A program made the position numbers and the translations under genes. The notes under the pieces were generated by a model that did no database searches, had not been told where the DNA came from, and saw nothing but the letters and a program-made list of their open reading frames with translations. 64,000 nucleotides of DNA, from contig CM029379.1 of NCBI GenBank assembly GCA_017165825.1, positions 22,658,652-22,722,651 of the forward strand, given 5' to 3'. This DNA comes from Hepsetus odoe. Taxonomy: Eukaryota; Chordata; Actinopteri; Characiformes; Hepsetidae. Positions 20,915 through 32,325 of this stretch are shown in pieces. Numbering within the stretch: position 1 is the stretch's first letter; each line of letters begins with the position of its first letter.

Positions 20915-21991
20915 TCTGCGAACGCTTTTGTGCCCTTTTGCGCCACCAGAGTGGAAACAGATGTGCATACATACAATGTGGGCTCCACTAAGCAGAAGGC
21001 AGGTGTGATAAGATTACCAAGTGATTTCTTACCTGGAACCACAAAAAAGGCATGACTTTGTGAGGATACATCACAGGACAGAGGTTTTATTTTTTTTTCT
21101 CTTTGTTTTCAGTAAATAGTGTAGTTTCTCTGCACAGATGACAATATGAGTCAAACAAAGGTCAGTTTCCAAAAACTGTGCATGTGAATGCTATGCTTTT
21201 TTTGAAGCAGGGATATAGTAGTTTGGGATTTGCTGTACAATAGATTTTTTTTGGTCAGTCCTTACCTTTAAACTTGTGTTGGTGCAGTAATAATGAATAA
21301 ATAAATATGGTCTTTTTTATGTCTTATTATGGTTCCACATCTGCACAGACAATTGTTAATAAATAATAGTGAATAAATCATGCTGGGGAATTTGCTTTAA
21401 AGGGATCTGCTCTCAGACCCCCAGATATCTTGGAGTGCGGAGCTATTTTTCAGTGTCGTGGACGGAAGCTGGAGGTAACACATACACACGGAGAAACCCT
21501 AAATAATAAATAACTTAAAGTGAAACCATCACTTAAGAATTAGCATATCATTCTTATCAGAATAAAACCTTGTCTTCAGAAAGTTAACTTTAGGTTAAAA
21601 CATTCAACTTTCAGAAAAGAAAGTCAAAATGAGATACAAGGTTTTGTTCTGAGAGCAGCATGTGAAATACAATAAAAATATAGCAGTGCTGAAGTGCTCA
21701 AGCCTATACAAATACAAATGCAAGTCTTATGTGTGACAGTCATTTAACATTTGCTTGCTGTGATGTTTATGTTTACCATTTCTTGGCATAAAGGTATTTA
21801 TTTTTGATATAGTTTACTAGATTATAATAAAATAATTCTTATTGATTTGTTCTTAAAGGAAATAAATTGCCTTTAAGGATGCTATTATTTTGCAATATTA
21901 TTTTGGCTGAAAACTTAATTTGCCAATGTGTCAGAATTTGGACATTTTGGTGCTCAGGCAGGTGAAAAAATTGGTCTTGTGTCCACCATAA
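20914..21991. other. Unique AT-rich DNA, no gene seen
   Basis: Nothing recognised. Confidence 0.5.
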
Positions 21992-22062
21992 GACAGGTAG
22001 CAGTGGCCTAGTGGTTAGGGAGTTGGCCACAGGATCAGACGATTGTGAGTTCAAACCCCTTA
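21992..22062 (+). mobile_element. SINE head fragment
   Basis: A box TGGCCTAGTGG and B-box-like GTTCAAACCCC of the V-SINE-like family. The copy stops before the core. Confidence 0.75.
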
Positions 22063-22654
22063 TCCATGCATGAGAGGTTTTGTGGCTGTAAAATTGAGAG
22101 TGATCAACAAAATGTTTGCTTATATGTGTCATTGATCACATGCAGCAGTGTAACATCATCCATTTAAGGGTTGAGAGCTCTAAAACACCTAGCAGTTCAA
22201 CATGCAAAATGCCAACAGCCAGGAGCACAGTCTTAAGTATTGGTCAAATATAAAAATCTGCTTTTTAAGCAAACTTCTGATACTGTCAAGCATCCCCAGG
22301 CAAAACGTGTGCAAAAACATAGCATCATTTTCAGCATGCTTTGACAAGGGACATAATCTGTTGTCTAAAATCTCAAGTCACCTTGACTCGGTTTTCTTCT
22401 TCACTCAAGGATTGTTGTGATGTTTCTAAAATGCTGACTTCTACCAGCCACTGAATTAGAGAGTTTAGTCTGCATTTTACCTTGAATTTGAATTTGTCTT
22501 GAATGTGTGTGCCTCTTGATAGACTACGTTACTAATTGATTACTTTCCATTCAAGTGTTCCTAGTCTTTTATTGTTTATTTTATTGTTTATTGCTATTTC
22601 ATTTGTCCTTGTACTGTTGTATCTTTACTTTTTTGTACTTTAGCCTACAGAGAT
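22063..22654. other. Unique DNA, no gene seen
   Basis: Nothing recognised. Confidence 0.5.
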
Positions 22655-22655
22655 A

Positions 22656-22880
22656 CAGTACTGTGCAAAGGTTTTAGGCTGGTGTGAAAAAATGCTGTGA
22701 ACAAAGAATGCTTTCAGAAATGTAAATAATGATTGTTTATTTTGATCAATTTACAAAATGCAAATGAGCAAACAAAAGAAAAATCTAAATCAAATCAATA
22801 TCTGTTGTTACTACCTTTTGCCTTCAAACCAGCATCAGTTCTTCTAGGTACGCTTGCACAAAGTCAGGGATTTTGTAGGA
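22656..22880 (+). mobile_element. Tc1-type element, left-end fragment
   Basis: CAGTACTGTGCAAAGGTTTT to TCAGGGATTTTGTAGGA is colinear with the left half of 45100-45584. TA precedes it; the right half is missing. Confidence 0.88.
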
Positions 22881-23757
22881 CAACTACTGTACTGTAGTTG
22901 TTACAGTAAGTCCTTATATAAAGGACATGGTAAAAAAGTGTGTTGTTAGGAATACATCCTTTCTTTCTTATCTGTACTTCACATATGAAACTTGAGGAGT
23001 TGCAATTTTCTATTATTTAGAAGATGTATTCTATTATTTCTAATAGAATATAATATTACATATAGAGCATTGGTGATAAAAGTTAACCAGGACCTTATCT
23101 TGTGAGTAGAAGCTGTGGCGAATCTAGTACAGTTATGAGAATTGTCTAGAGCAGCCACAATTGGCCCAGTTGACAGTGATGAAACTGCATCTGGATCGGG
23201 AGGGCAATACTACTATATTCTTGTCACATTTGCTTCTATAATTCTGCTTCTTTACAACACAGGAGTTTTCACGCTTTAAAAAAAAAAAAATTAATACAAG
23301 ACAAGTGCTTGGTACATTGGCATCTCATATGAATCCACAATATATCAGGTTTTCAACCGTCCAGGTCATTGAATTGTCGGGTTGTGTGTCAAGGTTACTG
23401 ATCTTGTGGTATAATCCTGGAAGGTATTTTTCTACTCAGTCTTTGTCAGTTTTTTCTGAGTGATGAGAAACATTCCCTGGCATTTAAACCTTGGTGATTC
23501 ACACCACTGATGCCAGTGAAACTGATCCGCCTTCAACCAGAGATCACTTGGCCATGTCTGGCATGTTGTCATCCTAATTTTTGTCTCCTTGTGAGCCTGT
23601 TATTTCAGTCTGTTCATTTGCAGTGTAGAGAGAGTTGTTTCTACATGTATATGTGTACATGTTTTCTTTTGTGCTTCCTGTTAAAGTCTTCCTGAACTTT
23701 TTTTGTGTTTTTAAACTAGTCTTCCTGTTTCTAAACTGCCTTTGTTTGCCTGTCTTG
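22881..23757. other. Unique AT-rich DNA, no gene seen
   Basis: An A11 run sits at about 23280. No gene family recognised. Confidence 0.5.
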
Positions 23758-25520
23758 TCTCTGGCTGCCTTGGGATCTGCTTTGGGTTATTACTTTCATT
23801 ACTGGAAATGCTCTCATAAAAATGCTCTGCATTTACATCCTAATGCCCTGGGCCCTCATTTAGTACACCTATACAGATCTGTTTGCTCCCTTTATCTTTA
23901 CTGGTCCCTTTTATTCAACGCTACACTATTGCAGCCCAGTAATAGCTTCTTGCAAATAAATCCCACCTAACTAGAGCCCAATAAAACACATGGCTGTGGT
24001 TCCCCACAGTTCCACTTTTGGTCCATTGCTGATTTTTAACAGCTTCTCAGCACCAGTTTAAAGCTGTTTCTTTTCATCTCCTTTTAAATCTTTTGCAGTT
24101 GATCAAAGCCTTTTCTTCCTGGTGTCTACACTTCTTTGACATATCGGCACTCTAATTATCATTTTTATTCAAACTAGTTTAAAATAAACAATGTTCAGTT
24201 TGCAGTTTGTGCAGCATTGAAAGTGCACAGGTTTGCCAAAACGTTAAACCTACAGGTGAAAGGTGAAGTGAATAACACTGATTTTAATTACAGTGGCACC
24301 TGTCAAGTGTGGGATACTAGACAGCAATGATCAGCCTGTCATTGAAGTTGGTGTGTTGGAAGCATGCTGAAAAAATGTGGCAAATGACATGGGCCAAGCT
24401 GTGATGGCTAGAGGCTTAGGCTGGAGCTTCAGAGCCACACAGGATGCAACAGCAAACCTTCAGAGGTCTTTTGTGGTCCATGCTTTGATGGAGCACAGCT
24501 GCTCTGGTGGCATGAGGGGGCTCTACCGGTACCTGCATTAAGCTTCATTATTGTGTCAGATTTGCATGATTTCTGTTCTTGTCCCCAGCTTCAATAGCAG
24601 TGCAGTAGTTTGGGGATTTTTCAGCTACTCTGCCCATTTCTGATATGCTTTGATTTTGTTCAATCAAATCTGCCTGGGGACAAACTCTTGCTGTGGGGAA
24701 ATAACTTATACATACATTCTGCAGTTCTGGGCTCATGCTTAGTGCACCTTCACAACTCTGCTGTCTCCTTTATATTTAGTGGTACCCATTTTCCCTTTAC
24801 AGTTGTAGAACTATGACTGTCTAGTCAGTAAATGCACTGCTGTGTGAGGAATGGTTGTCTTTTCACCTTTCACTTTCTTTTCATTTTGTCTTTTCACTTT
24901 TCACTTTCACTTTTTTCCTGTGGTCCATTGCTGATTTTGACCTGGTTTTAAGCCTTGGTTTGCAGTGAATGTGAGCCATCACTTCCTGGTGCCTGCATGT
25001 CTTCAATTAGTATTTTGAGCTCCTGTGCAGTAGTTTGCATGTATATTTAAGTTTGTCAATTAACTAGTCACATTTTAATGTTAACTTGCCTCAGTCTGGC
25101 TGCGCAGTGGTCCTCGCAGTGGGTTTCTACCTTGATAATTTGATACTCTACATTTACATCTTACTGCCTCAAGCTACATTTAGCACGCTGTACAGATCTT
25201 TTTACCTTTTATCTTTTATCTTGGTGCCTTTTAAGGAGTAATAAATCCTTCCACTGCAGTTACATCCTTTTACTATAAGATTCACATTTGCCAGAACCAA
25301 ATGAATTAATTGCTGTGAGGGTTGGTGATCTTTTAAGGAGTTCCACAGGGTTTCACTTCTGGCCCATTGCTGATTCTACCTGCACATTGGCTCTGTTTTA
25401 AAATCATTGCTTTTTTTATCTCCCTTTACATCTTTTGGAGTTAAACAAGCCCTTTTTGCTGCCTCTACTTCTTTGTAATTTTGATGCTTAAAATTGTAAT
25501 TAAGGCTTGAGCTAGTGTAA
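23758..25520 (+). repeat. Ancient ~435-bp tandem triplication
   Basis: Three diverged copies of one unit. Shared landmarks in order are TCTGGCTGC (about 23760 and 25094), the TTACATCCTAATGCC-like word (about 23839, 24718 and 25152), GTCCATTGCTGATTT (about 24018, 24924 and 25363) and TTCTTCCTGGTGTCTAC-like words. Copies two and three are 429-439 bases apart. Copies one and two are about 880-906 apart because a Tc1 relic (24223-24536) lies between the matched landmarks. The unit matches no repeat family I know. Confidence 0.6.
24223..24536 (+). mobile_element. Deleted Tc1-like element (third family)
   Basis: Starts with a decayed inverted repeat (TGCACAGGTTTGCCAAAACG). It continues through GTGAAGTGAATAACACTG and GGCACCTGTCAAGTGTGGG and the beginning of a transposase (GTGATGGCTAGAGGCTTAGG). 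It then jumps to the 3' end (CTTCAGAGGTCT and CATGAGGGGGCTCTACC). About a kilobase of coding DNA is missing, so it is a non-autonomous derivative. Same family as 50842-51691. Confidence 0.82.
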
Positions 25521-26735
25521 AATAGCTTCTGTGCAATTGGAGGAGGGTGTTTTTGACTCCCCTTTATTAACTGATAAGTAGTGGAAGTTAAGTTTATGGT
25601 AATTGGCACTTAATGGCAAGAGTTCAGCGCTCAATGAGCTTGAGCAGTAGAGAGAGAACAGCGTTAGTTGAGCAGCAGAAAGATGAAAAGAGTTTGTAAA
25701 TGGGTCAAAACGAGGCTGAGCGTATTCTGAGTAGCTTTGTTTTTCCTTGTCTCATCTCTAGCTTTAATGAGGGAGGAGATAGTGAAAGATATTTTTTCCT
25801 TATGAGGAACAAACTCAGCGGTATAACTGTGTGAAGTCAGTCACCAGCTCACAAATATCCTCTCAGGGACACATGTGTTTGCTTGCTTTCATGTTTGTTT
25901 GTTTGTTCATTTCAGGGCGCCATGTTTTAGCCCATTAACTCTAATGATAATCCAATTTATGTACTAAAAAAAAAACACTACACAGCATGAAGCTCAAGAA
26001 AAAGGCCAGCATTAAGGCCAGCATTAAGGTTTTTTTCTTGTCATTAATGTGACAACCTTTCATTTAATCTTGCTAGATCAATATGTAACAATACAATTCA
26101 TGCACAATAACCCTTTGTATGACTTTTACATGCGTAATGCTAAGCTGCAAAGACTCCAAATTACATCAAAAGAGGAGTTCAACTATATATGCTAATGTTG
26201 TGAAAACTGGAAGCTAGAAGCCACAAGCTTCATTTAAATAATAATTGGTGACTTTTAGCTTACATTTATTGTTTGAAACATTAGCATACATGTAGGAAAC
26301 CAAATGCACACCCAGAGACACAGACAGACTAGTTTGGGTGCTAAACTGAGATTTTATTTAATCCTCTTTGAAATACAAATGCTCAAGTAAAAATAATACC
26401 ACAGCCTAATCAAATTGAACACATTTTTAGTCACTTTTAGTTTCTCAATTTTATACCATTCACTCGACTGGATGAAGGGGCTAAGCTTTTAAAGTGTTCT
26501 CTTTTCTCCCTTGATAATAGTTATGTGTCTTTAATCAGGGGTGGAGCCCCCCACACAGCTTATGGTGGTTCACCTCTCCAGTAAAACACAATATTTACCA
26601 TCACATATAATTATACGATATGATACGATCGTTATTTAAAGTTGCTTAAAAGAAAAAAAAATAATTGAATTTAATGTTAATCTTTATCCTGTAGCAAATG
26701 TTTACCCATCCTTTTCCCATCAAATAATCAGGGTT
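25521..26735. other. Unique AT-rich DNA, no gene seen
   Basis: A GCCAGCATTAAG dodecamer is repeated twice at about 26005-26028. Otherwise nothing recognised. Confidence 0.5.
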
Positions 26736-27030
26736 CATTGGCATGTTGGCAAAAAAAAATGATGGAAAAAAAATTCTGGAAGACCAAGCTAGTGAAAAAA
26801 AGAGCAAGCAACACATCAAAGAAAACAGCGACGGCTGGATGGAGAGCTGGGATGATCAAAATCCAGTGCTTAAAATGCAGGAAAAAAAATATTCCCCTCG
26901 AGGTCAAGGGGAAAGAAAAAAATGAGGGGAAAAAAAACAAGTTCAAATTGATAGAAGGGAAGAAAAATGGAAAAAGCTGATAGAAAAAAATTAAATAATG
27001 AAAACAACAGCTTAAAAACTTCAGGCAAAG
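26736..27030 (+). other. A/G-rich (purine-biased) block
   Basis: About 290 bases dominated by A and G on the plus strand with many A8-A9 runs. The lysine-rich 80-codon frame at 26738-26980 follows from this composition; no domain is visible. It directly precedes a repeat-free block. Confidence 0.55.
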
Positions 27031-27039
27031 TGGAGCACC

Positions 27040-27960
27040 TTCAAAGCTGAAGCCTTTGCATGGATATGCTTATTACAGCCGCTCAAAAAGTGACCCTCGA
27101 CGGTCAAAAAAATCAATTGGGAATGAAAAACAACACAATGTGATCCCGCAGTACGGCTGCGGCAAACAATTATTCATGCTTTTGTTTATTGATGCTACTT
27201 ATTCCTTATTCAACAGGAAGCTTCATATCTGTCTAGATAATGTGGTGGCACCTAAGGTCCAATGGCCTTTGGAATACTTCATTTTAAAAGGTTGCAGCAG
27301 GTTAACTACACCAGGCGTTCATCTCCAACTGTGAGAGATATTGCCAATACTTATCCGCCACCATCTACATCTACTGCTATTGTTCTTAGGTGGATAATGC
27401 TGAGCTGCTTTACCCATTGGAGGGTTCCTTTTTTTCTTACAGCTTTTAATATGCCTTAAATGAAATTTATAGCTTCTCTCCCTGCCCAAAAAGTCATGTT
27501 TCATTCATTCTGAGTCTCATTCGTTTTTAAGAAGCAGTTATATATCCTGCAGATGAGATGGCTACGCTTCGGAAAATTTAAGTTACTTTGCATGATTTTT
27601 CGCCGGCCAGGCTGGAAATTTATAACTTGGAGTGGCTTTCTATGGACTATGTGTATTAGTATGGACTTCACAATGTCTTCTGTTGCTTCTGATATGCAGA
27701 ATCAAAATGAACCCCCTTCAAAACGCCCTCCCCCCACAAGAGAGCAAAACCCGCTGTCCTTAAAGAGGGCCTTAGGCATCTCTTCTCCTCACTCTTCAGA
27801 AATTCTTATAAATCAGGGATTGGCTTGTATTTCGGCCTAAATATACTCTGATAGCTGGCTGAGATTGAACTGGCCATATTTTACACTGACTTTTTCCAGG
27901 GAAGCTGGATCACAGACAGAAAGGATTATAGGCTTTAAGATCTTGTTAAAGCGGTAGTTC
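27040..27960. promoter_or_regulatory. Repeat-free block, candidate conserved element cluster
   Basis: About 920 bases free of microsatellites and transposons, in a window where such stretches are uncommon. It holds AAACAATTATTCATGC, CTTTGCATGATTTTTCGCC and TATGCAGAATCAAAATG. No frame longer than about 95 codons and no protein motif. Could be one or more conserved enhancers; the assignment rests on texture. Confidence 0.35.
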
Positions 27961-28300
27961 AGCCAAATTCTATGCAAATAATCCTGCTTGGCCCAAACAT
28001 CTGATCAGCCAAGGTGTTTGCTGCCTGTATCTTGCTTTATTAGTTTTTTGCAGGAGCAGTGATGCTAGTGTAACTACCAAGTAATTACACCTCTAAAGAA
28101 GCTTAAACCCCACCATTTACCATGTTGCTAACAGAATCTGTAAATACTCAAGCTCTTATCAAACCATGTTGAGTTGTTCACTAATCTCAAATATACTAGA
28201 AATAGTTGTGTGGTTTGACACTTTGTGGTAGACTGTAATGTATAAACGTGGATTCGAGGGGTGCTTCTGAGTGTCCTCTGTCTCACTGTTGGCCTTAATT

Positions 28301-28530
28301 GGGGCAGCAGTGTCCTAGTGTTTTGGGACTAGTCCCCATAATTAAAAGGTTGTGGGTTTGAGTCCCAGACTTGTAGGTTACTCTGAGGTTCCCTTGAACA
28401 AGGTACCATCCCCTACTTTTCCCTGGGTGCTGGATAAGGCTGCCCACTGCTCCACCTCAGACCGATGGGTATTTAGCTGTGTGCTGTGCTGTGTTTTACA
28501 ATGACAAATGCTCACTTTCACTTCACTTTC
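28301..28530 (+). mobile_element. V-SINE-like element, diverged
   Basis: Head GTCCTAGTG (A box) and GGGTTTGAGTCCC (B box), core CCCTTGAACAAGGTACCAT, GGCTGCCCACTGCTCC, and a CACTTTCACTTCACTTTCA tail. Full-length layout with more substitutions than 50934-51187. Confidence 0.85.
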
Positions 28531-28852
28531 ATGTCCAACAAGTTAAATTTCTGATGATTTATGACCAGACACCTAAGAGAGTTCATGTTTTCTATTCGGG
28601 TAGGATGGCCCTGCCTCCCTCCCAATCAATCAGTATGATGCTTGCCAGCATAGAGTAACACAGGTTAGTGTTCTCGTATGTGTTAAGCAGTCAACTGGTG
28701 TTTGCAGCAGTTAAAAAGGCTAGAGCTTCATGCAACTCTGTTGAACCCTTGTACTAGTCTTCATCCTCCCAGCATTTTAGCATCATCCCCAACCCCATCC
28801 CCTAAATGCTAGTTTTGGTACAGCTATGGATTAGCCTTTGCATTTTTAAACC

Positions 28853-28862
28853 TTTAAATGAC
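28853..28862. repeat. RTE target duplication, left
   Basis: TTTAAATGAC; partner at 30543-30552. Confidence 0.88.
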
Positions 28863-29185
28863 ACTCTTCTTCTTCTTCTTCTTCTTCTTTTTCTTCATTT
28901 GGCTGCTTCAGTTAGGGGTGGCCACAGCAGATCAACAATCTTCATTTCTACTGGTCCTCTTTGTCTCCAAAACGTCCATATATCATTTTATATTAATTTC
29001 TAATTCTGTTCATCCTCGTCACACCCAGCAAAACTCTTAGCATCTTATCTGATTTACCTCCTGTCACTCTTCTCCACCCAGTCAAACCTGCCTGCACTCT
29101 CTTCTTCACCTCTCTTTCACACTCTGTTACTCTGAACTGTTGATACCAAGTATTTAAATTCCTCCACATTTTTCACATCTACTTT

Positions 29186-29820
29186 TTGCATTCTATCCAT
29201 TTATCCATTAACTCCATTTTCTTCTCTTTTATTCATGCTATTCTGTCTTTGTCTTTCATTCCTCTCATCTCTAGAGCATATATCCATCTCTCCAGTGTCT
29301 CCTCAAGCTGCTCCCTACTTTCGCTGCAGATCACAATATTAGCAAACATCATCGTCCACAGGGACTCCTGTCTAACCTTGTCTGTCAACCTGTCTATTAC
29401 TATTGCAAACAAGAACAGGCTCAGCGCTGATCCTTGATGAAATGGATCCTTGATGTAAGTTTAAATGCATCCTTCACTCCTACAGACCTCATCACTGTCA
29501 CACTGCCCTCTTTCTTCTCTACCACTGCTGACTACCTCATACAAAAATACAACTCCTCTCTAGGCAATCTGTCATATCCTTTCTACAAGTCCACAAAGGC
29601 AAAATGCAGCTACTTCTGACTTTTTCTGTGCTTCTTCATCAACACCCTCAGTGCAAACATTGTGTCTGTTCTGCTCTTTCTCAGCAAGAAAATGTTGCTC
29701 ACTAATCATCACTTCTTTTCTTAACCTAGCTTTCACTACTCTTTCCCATAACTTCATGGTGTGGCTGATCAGCTTTATTCCTCTGTAGTTACTACAGCTC
29801 TGTGCATCACCCTTATTCTT
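29186..29820 (-). pseudogene. RTE reverse transcriptase remnant
   Basis: Broken minus-strand frames corresponding to the region from the NYRGIKL-like motif through HTMKLWERVV (29750-29820) to the segment just after the FADD motif (about 29290-29340). The YGFMPRKC-like region is frameshifted, the GLHQGSALSP region is damaged, and the catalytic FADD codons are partly deleted: the plus-strand sequence reads CACAATATTAGCAAACATCA where the first copy has an intact ATCATCAGC. Non-functional. Confidence 0.78.
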
Positions 29821-29871
29821 GAAATGTAGCTACGTTCTCCTCTGTCACTCCTTTTCAGTTTCCACTCACCT

Positions 29872-30330
29872 TCAGACTGACTCTCCTGCAAAGGATATAG
29901 TCCACCTGTGCGCATCTTCTCCACTCTTGTAGGTCACTCTGTGCTCCTCCCTCTTCTTAAAATAAGTATTTGCTACAGATATTTCCATCCTTTTAGCAAA
30001 ATCTACAACCATTTGTCCTTCAGCATTCCTCTCCTTGATACCACACCTACCCATCACATCCTCATCACCGCTGTTCCCTTCACGAACATGTCCATTAAAG
30101 TTGGCACCACTCACTGCTCTCTCCTCCTGGGTACAGAAATCTTCTTTTTCTTCCATCTCACAACCAACTTGTGGGGCATTAACAATATTCATTATCACAC
30201 CAACAATTTCCAGCTTCAAACTCATCACTCTATCTGACACTCTCTTCAAACCCAAAACACTCTCTGCATACTCTTCTTTCAGGATAACACCTCCCCCATT
30301 CCTCCTTCCACCCACACCATGATAAAACAA
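29872..30330 (-). pseudogene. RTE endonuclease remnant
   Basis: 152 codons of the apurinic-type endonuclease. It includes FYHGVGGRRNG, VSDRVMSLKLEI, APQVGCEMEEK and MVVDFAKRMEISVANTYF. The motif GANFNGHV has Asn where the family normally has a catalytic Asp before FNGH, and residues around NIVNAPQ are lost. It ends in KSGEDAHRWTISFAGE, after which the sequence jumps to the reverse transcriptase. This is the only visible endonuclease-domain copy in the window; the 15.7-kb copy has only the first residues. Confidence 0.85.
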
Positions 30331-30542
30331 TTTAAACCCTCCTCTAATACTACCCTTCTACAACCTGCCCTTACTACCCTTCCATCTAGTCTCTCACACA
30401 CAAAATATCCTTTCTTCTCTCTATCATATCAGCTAATAAGTTCCTGCCCTCACTTCCACTCTCTTACCCTTACCTTCTTTCCTCCTGCGTCCAGGCATGC
30501 ATTCCTCCTCTTCTTCTTCTCCTCTGACCAGCAGTAGTCCAA

Positions 30543-30552
30543 TTTAAATGAC
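30543..30552. repeat. RTE target duplication, right
   Basis: TTTAAATGAC; partner at 28853-28862. Confidence 0.88.
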
Positions 30553-31348
30553 GCTGAAAACCATAAAACTAAATCATCACACAATCTCAGACCACGCTAC
30601 TCCATTAAGGAATCTAATAGGGTTTTATATGGGGATTCTGGCACATTGATGACATACTGTAATTGATCAATTGTACAGCCTTGCAACTTATAGGTTACAT
30701 TTTGAGCAAAGTTTTGAACACTTTTTTTATAAATAACGGACCTGTGATTGGTTACACTGATGCTTTATGTGCATGAAAATGAAAGTGTGCCAATCTGAAA
30801 AACCTTTCATGTAGAGGTATCTGCCACGAGTGTAATGCATTCGTAGCAGTGCTTTTTTAATGAAAAGCGACAATAAAGAGCAGAGTACTGGCACAAATCT
30901 GAAGGTGAGGAGGTGCACAATTTAAACAATAGGTATTGCAAACCCCCTTTTCCTTGAGTGACCCTAACTGTGCAATTTCTTAGCTTTCTCGTTGAACTCT
31001 GCACAGCCTTTAGATGTCTTTTTCTGCCTGGTTGCAGTCGACAGCTGGCCATAGCGGAGCCAGTTGAGAGCAGGGTGTGATTATGAAAGAGTGAAACACT
31101 CTGTCAGTGAGGAGCGTGTAATGAGCAGTAGGTCAGCAGTAAGGAAGCTGCAAAACTCAGTGTGCATCATCTCAACACCCAGACGTGGACTGTCTTTAAA
31201 AAGAAGAAGAAGAAGAAGTAGTAAAGGCATGCAGTCTGTGAGAGTGTGTGTGACTGAGAGTTGAGATTAAAGAAGAATTTCTTTGTTGTCTTGTCCTTAT
31301 GAATCTGCACACTTAACTGAAGCATGGGTTTTCCAGCTGAGGATCAAG
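30553..31348. other. Unique DNA, no gene seen
   Basis: A (GAA)n-like patch lies at about 31200-31220. No gene family recognised. Confidence 0.5.
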
Positions 31349-31370
31349 CACACACAAACACACACACACA

Positions 31371-31420
<50 letters not shown>
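31349..31420. repeat. (CA)n microsatellite
   Basis: CA array with AA and GA interruptions at the left. Confidence 0.95.
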
Positions 31421-31422
<2 letters not shown>

Positions 31423-31532
31423 CTCACTGTCGGCTTACAGTGACTGACATTCTGCCACAAAGAAGAGTGGTGGAATGGCTTCAATTAGGACGGTAATTAA
31501 TTTAATCTGGTGTTGAGAGAAGAGTGTGTGCG

Positions 31533-31535
<3 letters not shown>

Positions 31536-31600
<65 letters not shown>

Positions 31601-31610
31601 TGTGTTTGTG
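31536..31610. repeat. (TG)n microsatellite
   Basis: About 36 units. Opposite in sense to the CA arrays at 31349 and 31753. Confidence 0.95.
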
Positions 31611-31751
31611 CCAAGCTGGATTCACATTAGCCTTGCTGTTTGATCCTGTCCTAGATTAACCTTTTGACTTTTTAGGACTTTGTCCTTTGAAGGAACAAAA
31701 TGAGTTTTTCTTTTTTTTGTGTGTGTTGTTGCTATGTAATTAAAAGTAGTC

Positions 31752-31752
<1 letters not shown>

Positions 31753-31798
<46 letters not shown>
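31753..31798. repeat. (CA)n microsatellite
   Basis: About 21 units. Confidence 0.95.
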
Positions 31799-31799
<1 letters not shown>

Positions 31800-31899
31800 G
31801 CCTTATGGTGATTTTAGCTACGTCTCCACTGATGCAGAAAATGCCAGGTTGTTTACCCACGCAACAGAAGTCCAGTACCGTCTAAATATAAATAACTCA

Positions 31900-32025
31900 A
31901 TTATCTCCTTGTACATGCTAATAATAAACAGGTGTAATTTAATTATGCTGGATTGATTGGGCTTTGTAATTACACATGCTAATTAACCAAATTCTTACCC
32001 GTGATTACTGTGTGTTTTTTCAGGA
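31900..32025. promoter_or_regulatory. Homeodomain-motif cluster
   Basis: Three TAATTA-type cores within about 70 bases (TTTAATTATGC, TGTAATTACAC, GCTAATTAACC), plus GGATTGATTGGG, a PBX-like word. No repeat or open frame. Candidate enhancer fragment, inferred from motifs only. Confidence 0.4.
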
Positions 32026-32286
32026 ATGCAATTACTCTTTATTAGACTATCATTGGTGTTTTTTTTTCTCTGAAAAGAAGCACTAGGACTCAATTTAAAA
32101 TCCTCAGAGGTCTGGTGATTATTATATTTGTACAATTGCAAAATGGAAAAAAATGTAAAGACTACAGCTATGGCTATATTTTTATCACATTCAGACAATA
32201 TTACAGTATCTATTAACAAATATATTTAATAGAAATTATCTGCACTTTACAAACACTTTCTTATGTTGTGAGTGGGTGGTGCATAT

Positions 32287-32325
<39 letters not shown>

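Larger units (their letters stand above)
28863..30542 (-). mobile_element. RTE-type LINE, second copy, 5'-truncated
   Basis: Minus-strand LINE of the same family as 15673-17750, flanked by TTTAAATGAC duplications. The plus-strand left end is a (CTT)8-like run, the AAG-type 3' tail. The 5' end is truncated within the leader/N-terminal region (at CAGTAGTCCAATT). It is more decayed than the first copy. It keeps part of the endonuclease (29872-30330) and scattered reverse-transcriptase segments (about 29230-29820), but lost the linker and the N-terminal part of the reverse transcriptase. The deletions are complementary to those of the first copy. Confidence 0.9.

Noticed and set aside
25338..25380. 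Reverse-transcriptase-like peptide GVPQGFTSGPLLIL in the 435-bp array
   Set aside because: It resembles the GVPQGS.LGPLLF motif of L2/CR1 LINEs, but a stop precedes it. No other motif is present, and the sister copies do not keep the frame.
26738..26980. Lysine-rich 80-codon frame
   Set aside because: It follows from the A/G-rich composition; no domain or coding signature.
27553..27840. 95-codon plus-strand frame
   Set aside because: No recognisable family, and the region reads better as non-coding. Could be revisited if conservation shows codon-like substitution.
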